Shown here one piece after another: positions 45,603-54,802 of a DNA stretch of 64,000 bases. Position numbers and translations under genes: made by a program. A model generated the notes under the pieces. That model saw only the letters and a program-made list of their open reading frames with translations. It ran no database searches and was not told the origin of the DNA. Within the stretch, counting starts at the first letter, position 1. The number at the start of each line of letters is the position of its first letter. Origin of the DNA: Bacillota bacterium (lineage in GTDB: Bacteria > Bacillota > Clostridia > Peptostreptococcales > Anaerovoracaceae); NCBI GenBank assembly GCA_023415235.1, contig JAEZLP010000043.1:52840-116839 (forward strand), written 5' to 3'.

Positions 45603-45689
45603 TTAAATGCCAGCCGGAGAACGGCAGAAAGTAAAACGTAAAGCCTTCTCGCTTTTAATATTATCAATCCCTCATCTCGCGATTTTTTG

Positions 45690-45725
45690 AGTATTAAAAT
45701 GTGAAGCAATCACATTGTTAATACT
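45690..45725 (+). other. Strong hairpin in the ord-ortA intergenic region
   Basis: AGTATTAA-ATGTGA pairs with TCACAT-TTAATACT around a 5-base loop. There is no T tract after it, so it is unlikely to be a terminator. It could be a 3' stabiliser or processing site that sets ord levels apart from ortAB. The rest of 45603-45858 has no gene. Confidence 0.5.
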
Positions 45726-45858
45726 GACTAAAAATCCTGCTCGACTCGGGTGATAATAGGGCAAAAGCGTTCAAAGCTTTCCTCCTTTACTTTCATGCCG
45801 TCCCAGTGCGGCGCACTAATATCTACAATTTTAGCGCAGAAGAATAGAAGGTGGAAAA

Positions 45859-46158
45859 ATGATAAAAAAAGGTGAATGGGTGCGAATCCATAAAACGATC
45901 CTGGAGCCCTCGGAGAGAGCACCCCAGGTTCCTGAAGATACAAAAAAAGTTCCTCTGGAAATGTGGGATAAGGGTTTCCTGCTGGAGGACGCAAAAATTG
46001 GGGATCAGGTGACCATCGAAACGGTTACCGGCAGAAGGGAAACGGGAACCCTGATCGAAGTGAACCCCTATTACGAGCATGACTTTGGAAAGTTCGTGCC
46101 GGAGCTTCTGGCAATCGACAAACAGGTCACAGAAATTGTATTCGGAGGTGGAAAATAA
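45859..46158 (+). CDS. ortA: 2-amino-4-oxopentanoate thiolase, alpha subunit
   Basis: A 99-aa protein typical of OrtA in length. The start IKKGEWVRIHKTILEPSERAPQVP and the run YYEHDFGKFVPEL are family features. OrtA and OrtB together split 2-amino-4-oxopentanoate with CoA into acetyl-CoA and alanine. An AGAAGGTGG site precedes the ATG. The stop overlaps the ortB start by one base. Confidence 0.93.
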   Translation: MIKKGEWVRIHKTILEPSERAPQVPEDTKKVPLEMWDKGFLLEDAKIGDQVTIETVTGRRETGTLIEVNPYYEHDFGKFVPELLAIDKQVTEIVFGGGK

Positions 46159-47558
46159 TGAAAAAAGCCAATGATTACAATTCTGTAATGTCCAGAAAAG
46201 CCGAAATCATGCTGCAATCGGTAGGGATCGACTATTCCAAATTTGAAAGCGGATCCATCGCTTTTGACTATGAAAAAATGATGCGGGAGACAGGATACTC
46301 CCTGGAGGAGATCCAGAAGATTCAGTATAGCGTAGGAGTGGGCAACACCCCCGTCCTGGAACTTAAAAATCTGACCGAGCTGGCCCGCAAATGCGCGCCC
46401 GCGGGAAAGGGCGCCAGAATATTCATGAAGGATGAGGCCAGCAATCCCTCCGGAAGCTTTAAAGCAAGAAGAGCCGCCAACGCGGTGTATCACGCGAAAA
46501 GACTAGGATACAAGGGCGTAATCTCAGCTACCAGCGGAAATTACGGCGCAGCGGTTGCATCCCAGGCGGCTATGGCCGGCCTGAAATGCATCATCGTTCA
46601 GGAATGCTACGACTCCAAAGGAGTCGGTCAGCCGGAAATCGTAGAAAAGGCAAGAAAATGCGAAGCCCTAGGCGCGGAAGTTGTTCAGCTGTCCGTTGGC
46701 CCGGAGTTGTTCTACAAATTCCTGCTGCTGCTTGAGGAAACAGGATATTTTAACGCGTCTCTATATACGCCCTTTGGAATTGCAGGGGTTGAAACCCTTG
46801 GATACGAGATTTCCATGCAATTTAGGGAAAAGTACGGAAAGGACCCGGACGTTGTGGTCTGCACCAATGCAGGCGGCGGGAACCTCACCGGAACCGCACG
46901 GGGTCTGGCCAAAGCCGGAGCCAGCTCGAAGCTCATCGGCGCCAGCGTTAATCTTGCAGGACTGCACATGGCCTCCGACGGACAGTTCAATAAAAAGTCC
47001 TTTACCACCGGACACACAGGCTTTGGCATGCCGTTTGCCTCATGGCCGGATCGTTCCGACGTTCCGAGATCTGCAGCCCGGCCGCTGAGATACATGGAGC
47101 GTTATGTTACCGTAGCACAAGGCGAAGTCTTCTATATCACGGAGGCCCTTGCAAGACTGGAAGGGCTTGAAAAAGGCCCGGCAGGAAACACCGCTTTGGC
47201 TGCGGCATTCTATCTGGCTCAGGAAATGGGTCAGGATCAGACCATCATCGTCTCCGAGACCGAATATACAGGAGCCGGAAAGCATATTCAGCCTCAGCTG
47301 TCCTTTGCCAGAGACAACGGTATCGAAATTTTCTTCGGGGATCCCGCGGAAGAGGTACCGGGCAAGAATATCATTCTGCCGTCCCACCCGTCTCTGATCC
47401 GGGCAAGAGATGTGGATCTTCCCCATATGAGAAGATCACTGATCAAGACCGCCATCAACACCTATAAGGTTGAGCCCACGGAAGAGGATATCGTATTCCT
47501 TGCGGAGGAGACGAACTCCAGTGTGGAATTTGTCAAGGAAACCTTAAAATCACTATAA
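46158..47558 (+). CDS. ortB: 2-amino-4-oxopentanoate thiolase, beta subunit
   Basis: A 466-aa fold-type II PLP enzyme related to threonine synthase. The Schiff-base Lys is Lys102 in NPSGSFKARRAANA. A phosphate-binding Gly-rich loop (NAGGGNLTG) is visible. It carries the catalytic site of the OrtAB thiolase. It is translationally coupled to ortA and followed by oraS after 57 bases. Confidence 0.95.
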   Translation: MKKANDYNSVMSRKAEIMLQSVGIDYSKFESGSIAFDYEKMMRETGYSLEEIQKIQYSVGVGNTPVLELKNLTELARKCAPAGKGARIFMKDEASNPSGSFKARRAANAVYHAKRLGYKGVISATSGNYGAAVASQAAMAGLKCIIVQECYDSKGVGQPEIVEKARKCEALGAEVVQLSVGPELFYKFLLLLEETGYFNASLYTPFGIAGVETLGYEISMQFREKYGKDPDVVVCTNAGGGNLTGTARGLAKAGASSKLIGASVNLAGLHMASDGQFNKKSFTTGHTGFGMPFASWPDRSDVPRSAARPLRYMERYVTVAQGEVFYITEALARLEGLEKGPAGNTALAAAFYLAQEMGQDQTIIVSETEYTGAGKHIQPQLSFARDNGIEIFFGDPAEEVPGKNIILPSHPSLIRARDVDLPHMRRSLIKTAINTYKVEPTEEDIVFLAEETNSSVEFVKETLKSL

Positions 47559-47615
47559 TCGCGCCTGCTGCGGCGCTGAATCAATTTGAAGTTCGTATTA
47601 GAAAGGATAATAAGG

Positions 47616-47978
47616 ATGAAAAGAGCAGATGATTTTCAGGAGAGAAGAAAACACATCGCCGGATTATCAGACGAAGAACTCTACAAGAGATTTTGGGAGC
47701 TGACCGAACAGGTGGTGAATCCTCTTCTCGAATTAGGAAAAAAGAATACAACACCATCCGTTGAACGATCCGTTTTACTGCGGATGGGCATATCCTCCTT
47801 GGAAACCAAGCCCATCGTGGAAGGCTGCATGGACAGAGGTCTGATGGGAAAGGGCGCGGGCCATGTGGTGTATAAACTGGCAAAGGCAAAGAATATCTCG
47901 GTTCAGGAAGCGGGAACACTCCTGGCTCAGGGCAAATGCTGGGATGAAGCGACGGCCTTGTTTAAAGGAGGGAAGTAG
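47616..47978 (+). CDS. oraS: D-ornithine 4,5-aminomutase, small subunit
   Basis: The start is set at the ATG at 47616 behind AAAGGA; the frame extends 10 codons upstream. The 120-aa protein matches OraS length. It contains ERRKHIAGLSDEELYKRFWEL and HVVYKLAKAKNISVQEAGTL-type segments. It pairs with OraE. Its stop lies one base before the oraE start, which should enforce equal synthesis. Confidence 0.94.
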   Translation: MKRADDFQERRKHIAGLSDEELYKRFWELTEQVVNPLLELGKKNTTPSVERSVLLRMGISSLETKPIVEGCMDRGLMGKGAGHVVYKLAKAKNISVQEAGTLLAQGKCWDEATALFKGGK

Positions 47979-47979
47979 A

Positions 47980-50190
47980 ATGAGCGACATGAAGCTGAAA
48001 CATAATGAAAAGCTGGATATCGAGAATATCCTGAAGGATCTCGATAAATACAGACCGAAAAGAAGAGGCTGGACCTGGAGGACACCGGAGCAAAAGCTTC
48101 AGATGGGACCTTTCGAGTACCATGATGCAACAACTCCGCTCAAAAACAGCATCGGCGTACCCTCCTCAAAGTACTTTGACGGAATCGATCCACAGCCCCA
48201 GCCCGTCATCACAACGGAAATCGCCTCAGGACGTTTCGAAGACGATATCCGCCGGATGAGAATGGCAGCATGGCATGGAGCCGACCATATCATGGTAATC
48301 AGAACCGCGGGCCAGTCCCACATGGATGGACTGATCGAGGGAACCCCTCAGGGAATCGGCGGAGTGCCCATTACCAGAAAGCAGGTGAGAGCGCAGAGAA
48401 AAGCGCTTGATCTCATCGAGGAGGAAGTCGGCAGACCGATCAACTACCATTCCTATGTATCGGGAGTTGCTGGACCGGATGTGGCGGTCATGTTCGCGGA
48501 AGAAGGGATCAACGGAGCCCATCAGGATCCCCAGTACAATGTTCTGTACAGAAATATCAACATGGTCCGCTCCTTTGTAGACGCATGTGAATCCAAAAAG
48601 ATCATGGCCTGGGCAGACATCGCGCAGATCGACGGCGCGCACAACGCCAATGCAACAGCCAGACAAGCATGGAAAGTCATGCCGGAGTTGATCGTACAGC
48701 ATGCGATTAATTCCCTGTTCTCGGAAAAGGTCGGCATCAAGCCTTCCAACATCTGTCTGTCAACCGTTCCGCCTACAGCGCCGCCGGCCCCATGCGTATA
48801 CATGGATCTGCCCTATGCGGTTGCTCTGCGCGATATCTGTGACAAATACAGAATGAGAGCGCAAATGAATACGAAATACATGGAGGCCTCCGCAAGGGAA
48901 GCAACGGTTACCCATGTGCTGAACATGCTGATTTCAAAGCTGACCCGCGCGGATATTCAATCCACCATCACGCCGGACGAAGGAAGAAATGTGCCCTGGC
49001 ATATTTACAATATTGAAGCCTGCGACACAGCGAAGCAGACTCTGATCGGTCTGGACGGGCTGATGGAGATGATTCAGCTGAAGGATGAGGGTCCTTTGAG
49101 AGAGAAAGCAAGAGAAATCAAGGAGAGAGCTCTGCTGTTTATGGAGGAAATCGTAGAGGTCGGCGGGTATTTCAAGGCGGTTGAAGAGGGATTCTTCGTT
49201 GACTCTGGAATGTATCCGGAGAGAAACGGAGATGGAATCGCCAGAAAATCCGACGGAGGAATCGGCTTCGGATATGTTTATGAAAGGGACGAAGACTACT
49301 TCGCGCCTGTTACCGCCCACTTTGGTTACAACAATGTGGAGCAATACGGCGGAGATCCGGAGAATCCGGCTGCGCTGATCGGCGGCTGTACTTTCGAAGA
49401 CCCGGACAAGATCGTTTACATTGACGAGCTGGACGATGTCGACAACGTCAATGTCCGTATGGAGGAAACCGCAAAATACAGAAACAGCAATCTGATCAAA
49501 CCGGAAATGGAATGGATGGCTGACGGAACCGTCATGATGAACATGTTCATCCCGGCCAACAGAAGAGTTGCTGAAGTGGTTGCCGTTGAGATCGCCAAGA
49601 AGATGAACCTGGAGGATCCGGAGGTCATCAACAGGGAGGTTATGCAGGAAGCGGAAGGAACAAGAATCGAGCTCAAGGGCAGAGTGCCGTTTGATATCGA
49701 TCTGGATACACTTGTAATTCCGCCGGAACCCCATCTCCTCAGCGACGACGAGATCAGAGCCGATATCGAAAAGTATCCCATGAAGATCGTCTGCGGGACC
49801 GTAGGAGAAGACGAACACTCTGTGGGACTCCGTGAGATCATCGACATAAAGCACGGCGGAATTGAAAAGTACGGAATCGAAGTGCATTACCTCGGAACCT
49901 CCGTACCGGTCGAGAAGCTGGTTGACGCTGCAGTCGAGCTGAAGGCTGACGCAATTCTGGCCTCCACCATCATCAGCCATGACAACATCCACTACAAGAA
50001 TATGAAGCGGATTCATGAGCTGGCTGTGGAAAAAGGAATCCGCGACGACGTCATCATCGTTGCCGGCGGAACGCAGGTTATTCCGGAAGAGGCGGTTAAG
50101 ACCGGAGTAGACGCAGGATTCGGAAGAAACAGCCACGGTGTGGATGTGGCTACGTTCCTTGTGGAAAGACGCCGCGAAATGCGGAAATAG
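47980..50190 (+). CDS. oraE: D-ornithine 4,5-aminomutase, large subunit (B12- and PLP-dependent)
   Basis: The start is set at the ATG at 47980 behind GGAGGG, one base after oraS. The 736-aa protein has a large TIM-barrel part and a C-terminal Rossmann domain with the cobalamin motif DEHSVG (611-616; His613 is the lower ligand). Lys624 in IDIKHGG corresponds to the PLP Schiff-base Lys described in the C. sticklandii enzyme. It moves the terminal amino group of D-ornithine to give 2,4-diaminopentanoate through an adenosylcobalamin radical. Confidence 0.97.
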   Translation: MSDMKLKHNEKLDIENILKDLDKYRPKRRGWTWRTPEQKLQMGPFEYHDATTPLKNSIGVPSSKYFDGIDPQPQPVITTEIASGRFEDDIRRMRMAAWHGADHIMVIRTAGQSHMDGLIEGTPQGIGGVPITRKQVRAQRKALDLIEEEVGRPINYHSYVSGVAGPDVAVMFAEEGINGAHQDPQYNVLYRNINMVRSFVDACESKKIMAWADIAQIDGAHNANATARQAWKVMPELIVQHAINSLFSEKVGIKPSNICLSTVPPTAPPAPCVYMDLPYAVALRDICDKYRMRAQMNTKYMEASAREATVTHVLNMLISKLTRADIQSTITPDEGRNVPWHIYNIEACDTAKQTLIGLDGLMEMIQLKDEGPLREKAREIKERALLFMEEIVEVGGYFKAVEEGFFVDSGMYPERNGDGIARKSDGGIGFGYVYERDEDYFAPVTAHFGYNNVEQYGGDPENPAALIGGCTFEDPDKIVYIDELDDVDNVNVRMEETAKYRNSNLIKPEMEWMADGTVMMNMFIPANRRVAEVVAVEIAKKMNLEDPEVINREVMQEAEGTRIELKGRVPFDIDLDTLVIPPEPHLLSDDEIRADIEKYPMKIVCGTVGEDEHSVGLREIIDIKHGGIEKYGIEVHYLGTSVPVEKLVDAAVELKADAILASTIISHDNIHYKNMKRIHELAVEKGIRDDVIIVAGGTQVIPEEAVKTGVDAGFGRNSHGVDVATFLVERRREMRK

Positions 50191-50212
50191 TTGTTAAATA
50201 AGCGCCTGCCAG

Positions 50213-50268
50213 GGGTGTTCTCTTGGAAATCGCTCGCTTTACACGGACGCTTTCCTTTGAGAACACCC
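50213..50268 (+). other. Long-range inverted repeat after oraE
   Basis: GGGTGTTCTC (from 50213) and GAGAACACCC (to 50268) form a 10-bp stem around a 36-base insert with further pairing (GGAAA.../...TTTCC). No T tract follows. It may reduce or insulate expression of the next gene. The 219-base gap holds no ORF. Confidence 0.5.
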
Positions 50269-50409
50269 ACGGCGCGGCGCATTCTAATTATTTGCAAATG
50301 CTGAGGCGGACGTTTTTTCCGGTATCACCGTCAGCCTTTTCATAAGAAGAACTAGAACGGAATTTTTACATCCCGTTCTCTCGGCAATTTAATAAAAGGA
50401 GATTATAGA

Positions 50410-51783
50410 ATGAAAGTTGATGTCATGGTTGCCGAGATCGGTTCAACCACCACGGTAGTAAATGCCTTTCATCAGATCAACACGAAGGAACCGGTCTTTC
50501 TGGGACAGGGGCAGGCCCCTACGTCGGTGCTGGACGGCGATGTGCGCATCGGCCTTCAAGGAGCCGTCGACGATCTGCGGAGCAAGCTGGAAGTCGATAC
50601 CCTTGAATACGGGGAAATGTTGGCCACATCCAGCGCGGCAGGCGGATTGAAGATGACCGTCCATGGACTGGTTTACGATATGACGGCCAGGGCAGCAAAG
50701 GAAGCCGCTCTGGGCGCAGGCGCCATTATTCATTACGTGACGGCGGGAAAATTAAGGCGGACCGATCTGGCAAGGATCAAAGAAATCAAACCGAACCTTA
50801 TTTTGCTTGCCGGAGGCGTGGATTTCGGCGAAAGAGACACCGCGATATACAACGCGGAAATGATCCGGAGCATGGATCTGAAAACCCCGGTGATCTATGC
50901 CGGAAACATTGAAAATCAGGAAGAAATCAAGCTTATCTTTGACGAAGAAAGCGGTGTTAAGTTATATATTGTCGAAAATGTTTACCCAAAAATTGACGAC
51001 CTGAATGTGGAACCGGCGCGGAAAGTGATCCAGAACGCCTTTGAGGAACACATCATTCACGCACCGGGAATGGAGCACGTCCGGGACATGGTGGACGGCC
51101 CCATCATACCGACGCCGGGTGCGGTCATGGAAGCGACGAAGCTGCTCTACGAATGCATCGGCGACCTTATCGTCCTCGACGTGGGAGGGGCGACCACGGA
51201 CCTGCATTCCGTCACGGAAGCATCCGATGAGATCTCCAGAATCCTGGTAAGCCCGGAACCAAAAGCAAAAAGAACCGTGGAAGGGGATCTGGGTGTTTAC
51301 GTCAACATGAAAAATATTATAGAGGTGATCGGCGGAGAAGAGAAGCTTGCCGAGGAGCTGCCCGGATTGGATATCCAGAAGGTCATAGAGACCTATCAAG
51401 CGATTCCCAAGTCTCCGGAAGAGATACGGTTTGTGGAACGGCTTGCGAAGGAAGCGGTATTGCGAGCGGTGGAGCGGCATGCAGGAAAGATCCGGTATGT
51501 CTACGGTCCCTCCGGACGGACCACATTGGCAGAGGGAAAAGACCTTACTCAGGTAAAATACATCGTGGGAACCGGAGGGGCGCTGACGCGTCTGCCTCAT
51601 AGAGTGGAAATCATGAGGGCGATCTCGGAAGCCAACACCACAGGATTGAACCTATACCCGGGACAGCATGCGAAGATTCTTGTGGACAACGATTATATTA
51701 TGGCGTCTCTGGGAGTGCTTTCGAAGAGATATAAGGAATCGGCGGTCAAACTGCTGGAAAAGAGCTTAAAGACAAAATTTTAG
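50410..51783 (+). CDS. GlmL/MutL-family ATPase associated with ornithine aminomutase
   Basis: A 457-aa ASKHA-fold protein. The phosphate-1 motif is VAEIGSTTTVVNAF, the phosphate-2 motif is VLDVGGATTDLHSV, and there is a late GTGGALTRL. GlmL/MutL proteins sit beside B12-dependent mutases and are thought to act as reactivating chaperones. Its place after oraE suggests that it services OraSE. The ATG follows AAAAGGAG. It is the last gene of the cluster. Confidence 0.9.
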   Translation: MKVDVMVAEIGSTTTVVNAFHQINTKEPVFLGQGQAPTSVLDGDVRIGLQGAVDDLRSKLEVDTLEYGEMLATSSAAGGLKMTVHGLVYDMTARAAKEAALGAGAIIHYVTAGKLRRTDLARIKEIKPNLILLAGGVDFGERDTAIYNAEMIRSMDLKTPVIYAGNIENQEEIKLIFDEESGVKLYIVENVYPKIDDLNVEPARKVIQNAFEEHIIHAPGMEHVRDMVDGPIIPTPGAVMEATKLLYECIGDLIVLDVGGATTDLHSVTEASDEISRILVSPEPKAKRTVEGDLGVYVNMKNIIEVIGGEEKLAEELPGLDIQKVIETYQAIPKSPEEIRFVERLAKEAVLRAVERHAGKIRYVYGPSGRTTLAEGKDLTQVKYIVGTGGALTRLPHRVEIMRAISEANTTGLNLYPGQHAKILVDNDYIMASLGVLSKRYKESAVKLLEKSLKTKF

Positions 51784-51815
51784 AAAGTTAGCCGGAATAC
51801 AAAAGTATAAAATGA

Positions 51816-51845
51816 GAACCTCGCTAATCAATGCGAGGTTCTTCT
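51816..51845. terminator. Terminator at the end of the ornithine cluster
   Basis: Perfect arms GAACCTCGC/GCGAGGTTC (51816-51841) with an 8-base loop and a T-rich tail. It lies between convergent genes and an A-rich left flank lets it serve both. Confidence 0.85.
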
Positions 51846-51877
51846 GCTGTTTTCAAAAAGATATGATGAGCCCATCC

Positions 51878-52858
51878 TCAGTTCTTTTTCAGATTCAGGT
51901 GGAGCTTTGCCTCCTGACCCGGCTTTAAAGGACAGTCCTTGGAAAGCAGCAATTTGACCTTAACCGATTCCTTGTTCTTGTTTGCGGGGGTCTGCATATC
52001 CTTGGGAGTAAATTCGCTTTCCACGTCGATATATTTTACGACGGCCTCGTATTCCTTGCCATCCGCTTTGATTGTAAGGATCTGTTCATAGTTGAGGGAG
52101 CTGACATAGTCCACAGGCAGATAGAATACAAAGTATCGTTCCTCGTCTGAGGCGATGTCGGCCAGATTGAAGCCGGGAGAAACCATATCTCCGGGAATAT
52201 AGCTTTTGCTTATGATTACGCCGTCGCTGACCGCGTAAACGGAAAACTTGTCAAGCGTTTCCTTCATCTCATTCAACTGGCTTTCGGTTTGCCGGATATC
52301 GAGTTCCGCGGCGGCAGCGGAGGATTGGCTTTTTGCGATGTCCAACTGGGCTTTAGCGGAGGTCAGCGCACTCGCGGCGGAATCGGCCTTGACTTTTGCC
52401 AGATCCAGAGCGTCTTTGGAGATCGCCCCCTGATTGTACAGAGCCTGTGCGTTGCTATAATCCAACGCCGCCTTGCGGCTGTTGGAAGCGGCGCTGTTGT
52501 AAGTCGCCTCCGCCATGGAAATGCTGCTTTCCGCCTGGGTTCCGGCTTTCCCGATCTGAAGCTCGGAAAGAGCCAGCTTTTTCTTTTCCAGCGCAAGCTG
52601 AAGCTGCTCATAGGCGTATTTCTGTTGTGTATCATCTATTTTTGCAATCAAAGCACCCTTTGAAACGTGCTGTCCAAGCTCGATGGGCATTTCCAGGATC
52701 TTTCCCGAAACCTCGGCAGTATTGGAAAGGATAGTGGCTTCCACAACGCCGGTGTAGGTTTGGCCGCCTATTCCGTTGAAGAACCCAATCAAGGCAATGA
52801 CCACGATCAGGACAAACAGCGGTATGAGCTTCTTCTTGTGATTAGCAATATGATTCAT
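51878..52858 (-). CDS. HlyD-family efflux adaptor subunit
   Basis: The start is set at the ATG at 52858 behind AAAGGAGG. The 326-aa protein has an N-terminal transmembrane helix (about 10-29), a biotinyl-lipoyl-like beta segment, a long Ala-rich coiled coil (about 80-190) and a second lipoyl-like segment (YAVSDGVIISKSYIPGDMV). It links an ABC-2 transporter to the envelope exterior. It is the last gene of a TetR-flanked ABC operon. Confidence 0.92.
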   Translation of the reverse strand: MNHIANHKKKLIPLFVLIVVIALIGFFNGIGGQTYTGVVEATILSNTAEVSGKILEMPIELGQHVSKGALIAKIDDTQQKYAYEQLQLALEKKKLALSELQIGKAGTQAESSISMAEATYNSAASNSRKAALDYSNAQALYNQGAISKDALDLAKVKADSAASALTSAKAQLDIAKSQSSAAAAELDIRQTESQLNEMKETLDKFSVYAVSDGVIISKSYIPGDMVSPGFNLADIASDEERYFVFYLPVDYVSSLNYEQILTIKADGKEYEAVVKYIDVESEFTPKDMQTPANKNKESVKVKLLLSKDCPLKPGQEAKLHLNLKKN

Positions 52859-52889
52859 GATTTCATCCTCCTTTGGATTCGTCAAATGT

Positions 52890-53915
52890 TTATATCCTTC
52901 TGTACCGCTTCAAAAGCAGCGTGTTGGCAGTCATGAAAATGAGAGTCAGGGCCAGAAGCAAGCCGATATCCAATACAATGGCATCGATTCCTTCCCCTCG
53001 TATCATGATTTTATCCAGCGCGTCCGCCACGTAGTATAGCGGCATAAATTTTCCTACCATAGCCCATTCCGGTGACAGATCAAACAGTCCGGTAAAGAAT
53101 ACCTGGGGAACGATGACGATGGGAATAAACTGGATCATCTGAAATTCACTGGTTGCTGCCGTGGACAGCAGCATTCCCAGCGACAGGGCGGTCATGGCGG
53201 AAAGCAGGGTGGTAAGCATGACCAGCCAGAGAGAGCCAATCATCATTACGTCAAGGATGTAGATGACGTAAAAGGTGATGATGGCGGACTGCACCACGGT
53301 GACCGTTCCAAAGCCGACAATGTATCCAACAACGATCTCCCAGCGCTTGATCGGCGTGGACAGCAGCTTTTCCATGGTTCCCGATGTCCTTTCCTGAAGA
53401 AAGGAGATTCCGGAGATCAGGAAGGTGAAGAAGAAGACAAGAAATCCGATGAAGAGGGAGCCGAAGTTATCGAACATGCCAAGGTCTCCCGCACCGTAAA
53501 CATAGTTGACTTCCGTCCGCAGATCGACTCTCTCCTGCTGAAGCGGATTCATTCCTTTTTTCGCCTGTTCCATGGCTGCCAGCACCGCCGAGGCTTTTGT
53601 GGTGTTGCTTCCGTCGATATCGATGGTAACCTTTCCGCTGATCATCTTTACGGAGGCAAGGATTTCCTCATCCTTCAGCATCTGCATGGCCTCGGATTCG
53701 GTGCAGCGGATGGGCGTAATGTTATTTTTATAAAGGTTTTCCACATACTGCTGCGGAGCGTTTACAACGCCCACCTTCATGTCGGTCACTGTCGTGTCTA
53801 GAATAAAATAGATCAGGGTAAGCACCAGCAGAGGAGCGAACAAGATCAGTGCCAGAGTCCTTTTATCGTTGATCAACTGATGCAGAATGCGAAGCGCAAG
53901 CGCCTTAATCCTCAT
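52890..53915 (-). CDS. ABC-2 type transporter permease
   Basis: The start is set at the ATG at 53915 behind GGAGG; the 341-aa frame overlaps the ATPase gene by 11 bases. An N-terminal helix (about 17-40) is followed by an external domain of about 120 residues and five more helices. LQERTSGTMEKLLSTPIKRWEIV is the ABC-2 signature loop. The substrate is unknown; family members export drugs or lipids. Confidence 0.93.
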   Translation of the reverse strand: MRIKALALRILHQLINDKRTLALILFAPLLVLTLIYFILDTTVTDMKVGVVNAPQQYVENLYKNNITPIRCTESEAMQMLKDEEILASVKMISGKVTIDIDGSNTTKASAVLAAMEQAKKGMNPLQQERVDLRTEVNYVYGAGDLGMFDNFGSLFIGFLVFFFTFLISGISFLQERTSGTMEKLLSTPIKRWEIVVGYIVGFGTVTVVQSAIITFYVIYILDVMMIGSLWLVMLTTLLSAMTALSLGMLLSTAATSEFQMIQFIPIVIVPQVFFTGLFDLSPEWAMVGKFMPLYYVADALDKIMIRGEGIDAIVLDIGLLLALTLIFMTANTLLLKRYRRI

Positions 53916-54642
53916 GGCTGCCACCTCCGTATTTGATAAATGCTTCTTCGATAGTAGCCGCTCCGATATTTTTCTGCAGATCCTCAGGAGTTCCCTGTGC
54001 GATCAGGATACCCTTGCGCATCATAGCCAGCTGGTGGCATTTCAAGGCTTCATCCATTACATGAGTCGTAACGAGGATGGTAACGCCCCGGCTCGACATC
54101 TTATAGAGCTCTCCCCAAATATCCTGACGGAGCAAAGGATCGATTCCCACTGTCGGTTCATCCAAAATCAGAACCTTCGGGTTGTGAAGAATAGCCATTG
54201 CCAGAGAAAGCCTGCGTTTCATGCCTCCTGAATAGGCACCCACCGGTTTATTCAGGTCATCTGCCAGATTCACCAGCTCCATGACCTCCGGAATTCGCTT
54301 CTTGTACTGCTCCTTTTTCATGCCGTATATGGAAGCAAAGAATTCCAGATTATCGGCGGCGGACAGCATCATATAAAGGGCATCCGACTGGGCCATATAT
54401 CCGATCTCATTCATCAGGGCCAGCTGAGGCATCTTCTTGCCCAGGACGTAGGTCTCTCCGGAGCTGGATTCGGAGATCCCGGCCATGATTTTGACGGTTG
54501 TGGTCTTACCGCAGCCCGAAGGTCCCAGCAGTCCGTATATGCAGCCATAGGGCACCTGCAATGAAACGTCTCTCAAAACCTGCTTCTCTCCAAAGTATTT
54601 ATTCACCTGATTCATCATAATGCAGGCGTTTTCGAAATCCAT
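53905..54642 (-). CDS. ABC transporter ATP-binding protein
   Basis: The start is set at the ATG at 54642 after a GGGGGGAAAGG site; the frame continues 39 codons upstream through the promoter region. The 245-aa ATPase has Walker A GPSGCGKTT, signature YSGGMKRRLSLA and Walker B VLILDEPT, with the H-loop in TTHVMDEA. It is the first gene of the ABC-permease-HlyD operon. Confidence 0.95.
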   Translation of the reverse strand: MDFENACIMMNQVNKYFGEKQVLRDVSLQVPYGCIYGLLGPSGCGKTTTVKIMAGISESSSGETYVLGKKMPQLALMNEIGYMAQSDALYMMLSAADNLEFFASIYGMKKEQYKKRIPEVMELVNLADDLNKPVGAYSGGMKRRLSLAMAILHNPKVLILDEPTVGIDPLLRQDIWGELYKMSSRGVTILVTTHVMDEALKCHQLAMMRKGILIAQGTPEDLQKNIGAATIEEAFIKYGGGSHED

Positions 54643-54702
54643 GCTATCCTTTCCCCCCTTTCGCAATCCATACCAAAAATATAAAAACAGGGCTTGAACC
54701 CA

Positions 54703-54731
54703 ACAACGTGTTGTCTTATACTTAATTATAA
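54703..54731 (-). promoter_or_regulatory. ABC operon promoter with overlapping palindromic operator
   Basis: TATAAT on the minus strand (54726-54731) is followed by the palindrome ACAAC-GT-GTTGT (54703-54714), which would cover about +3 to +14. This is a plausible binding site for the divergent TetR protein. The -35 is unclear. Confidence 0.5.
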
Positions 54732-54802
54732 CGTGCCGTTTAAAAAATAAAATCAACAATATTCAATGAAATGTCGGTTTTTACAAAATCGGAGGAAGGA
54801 AT

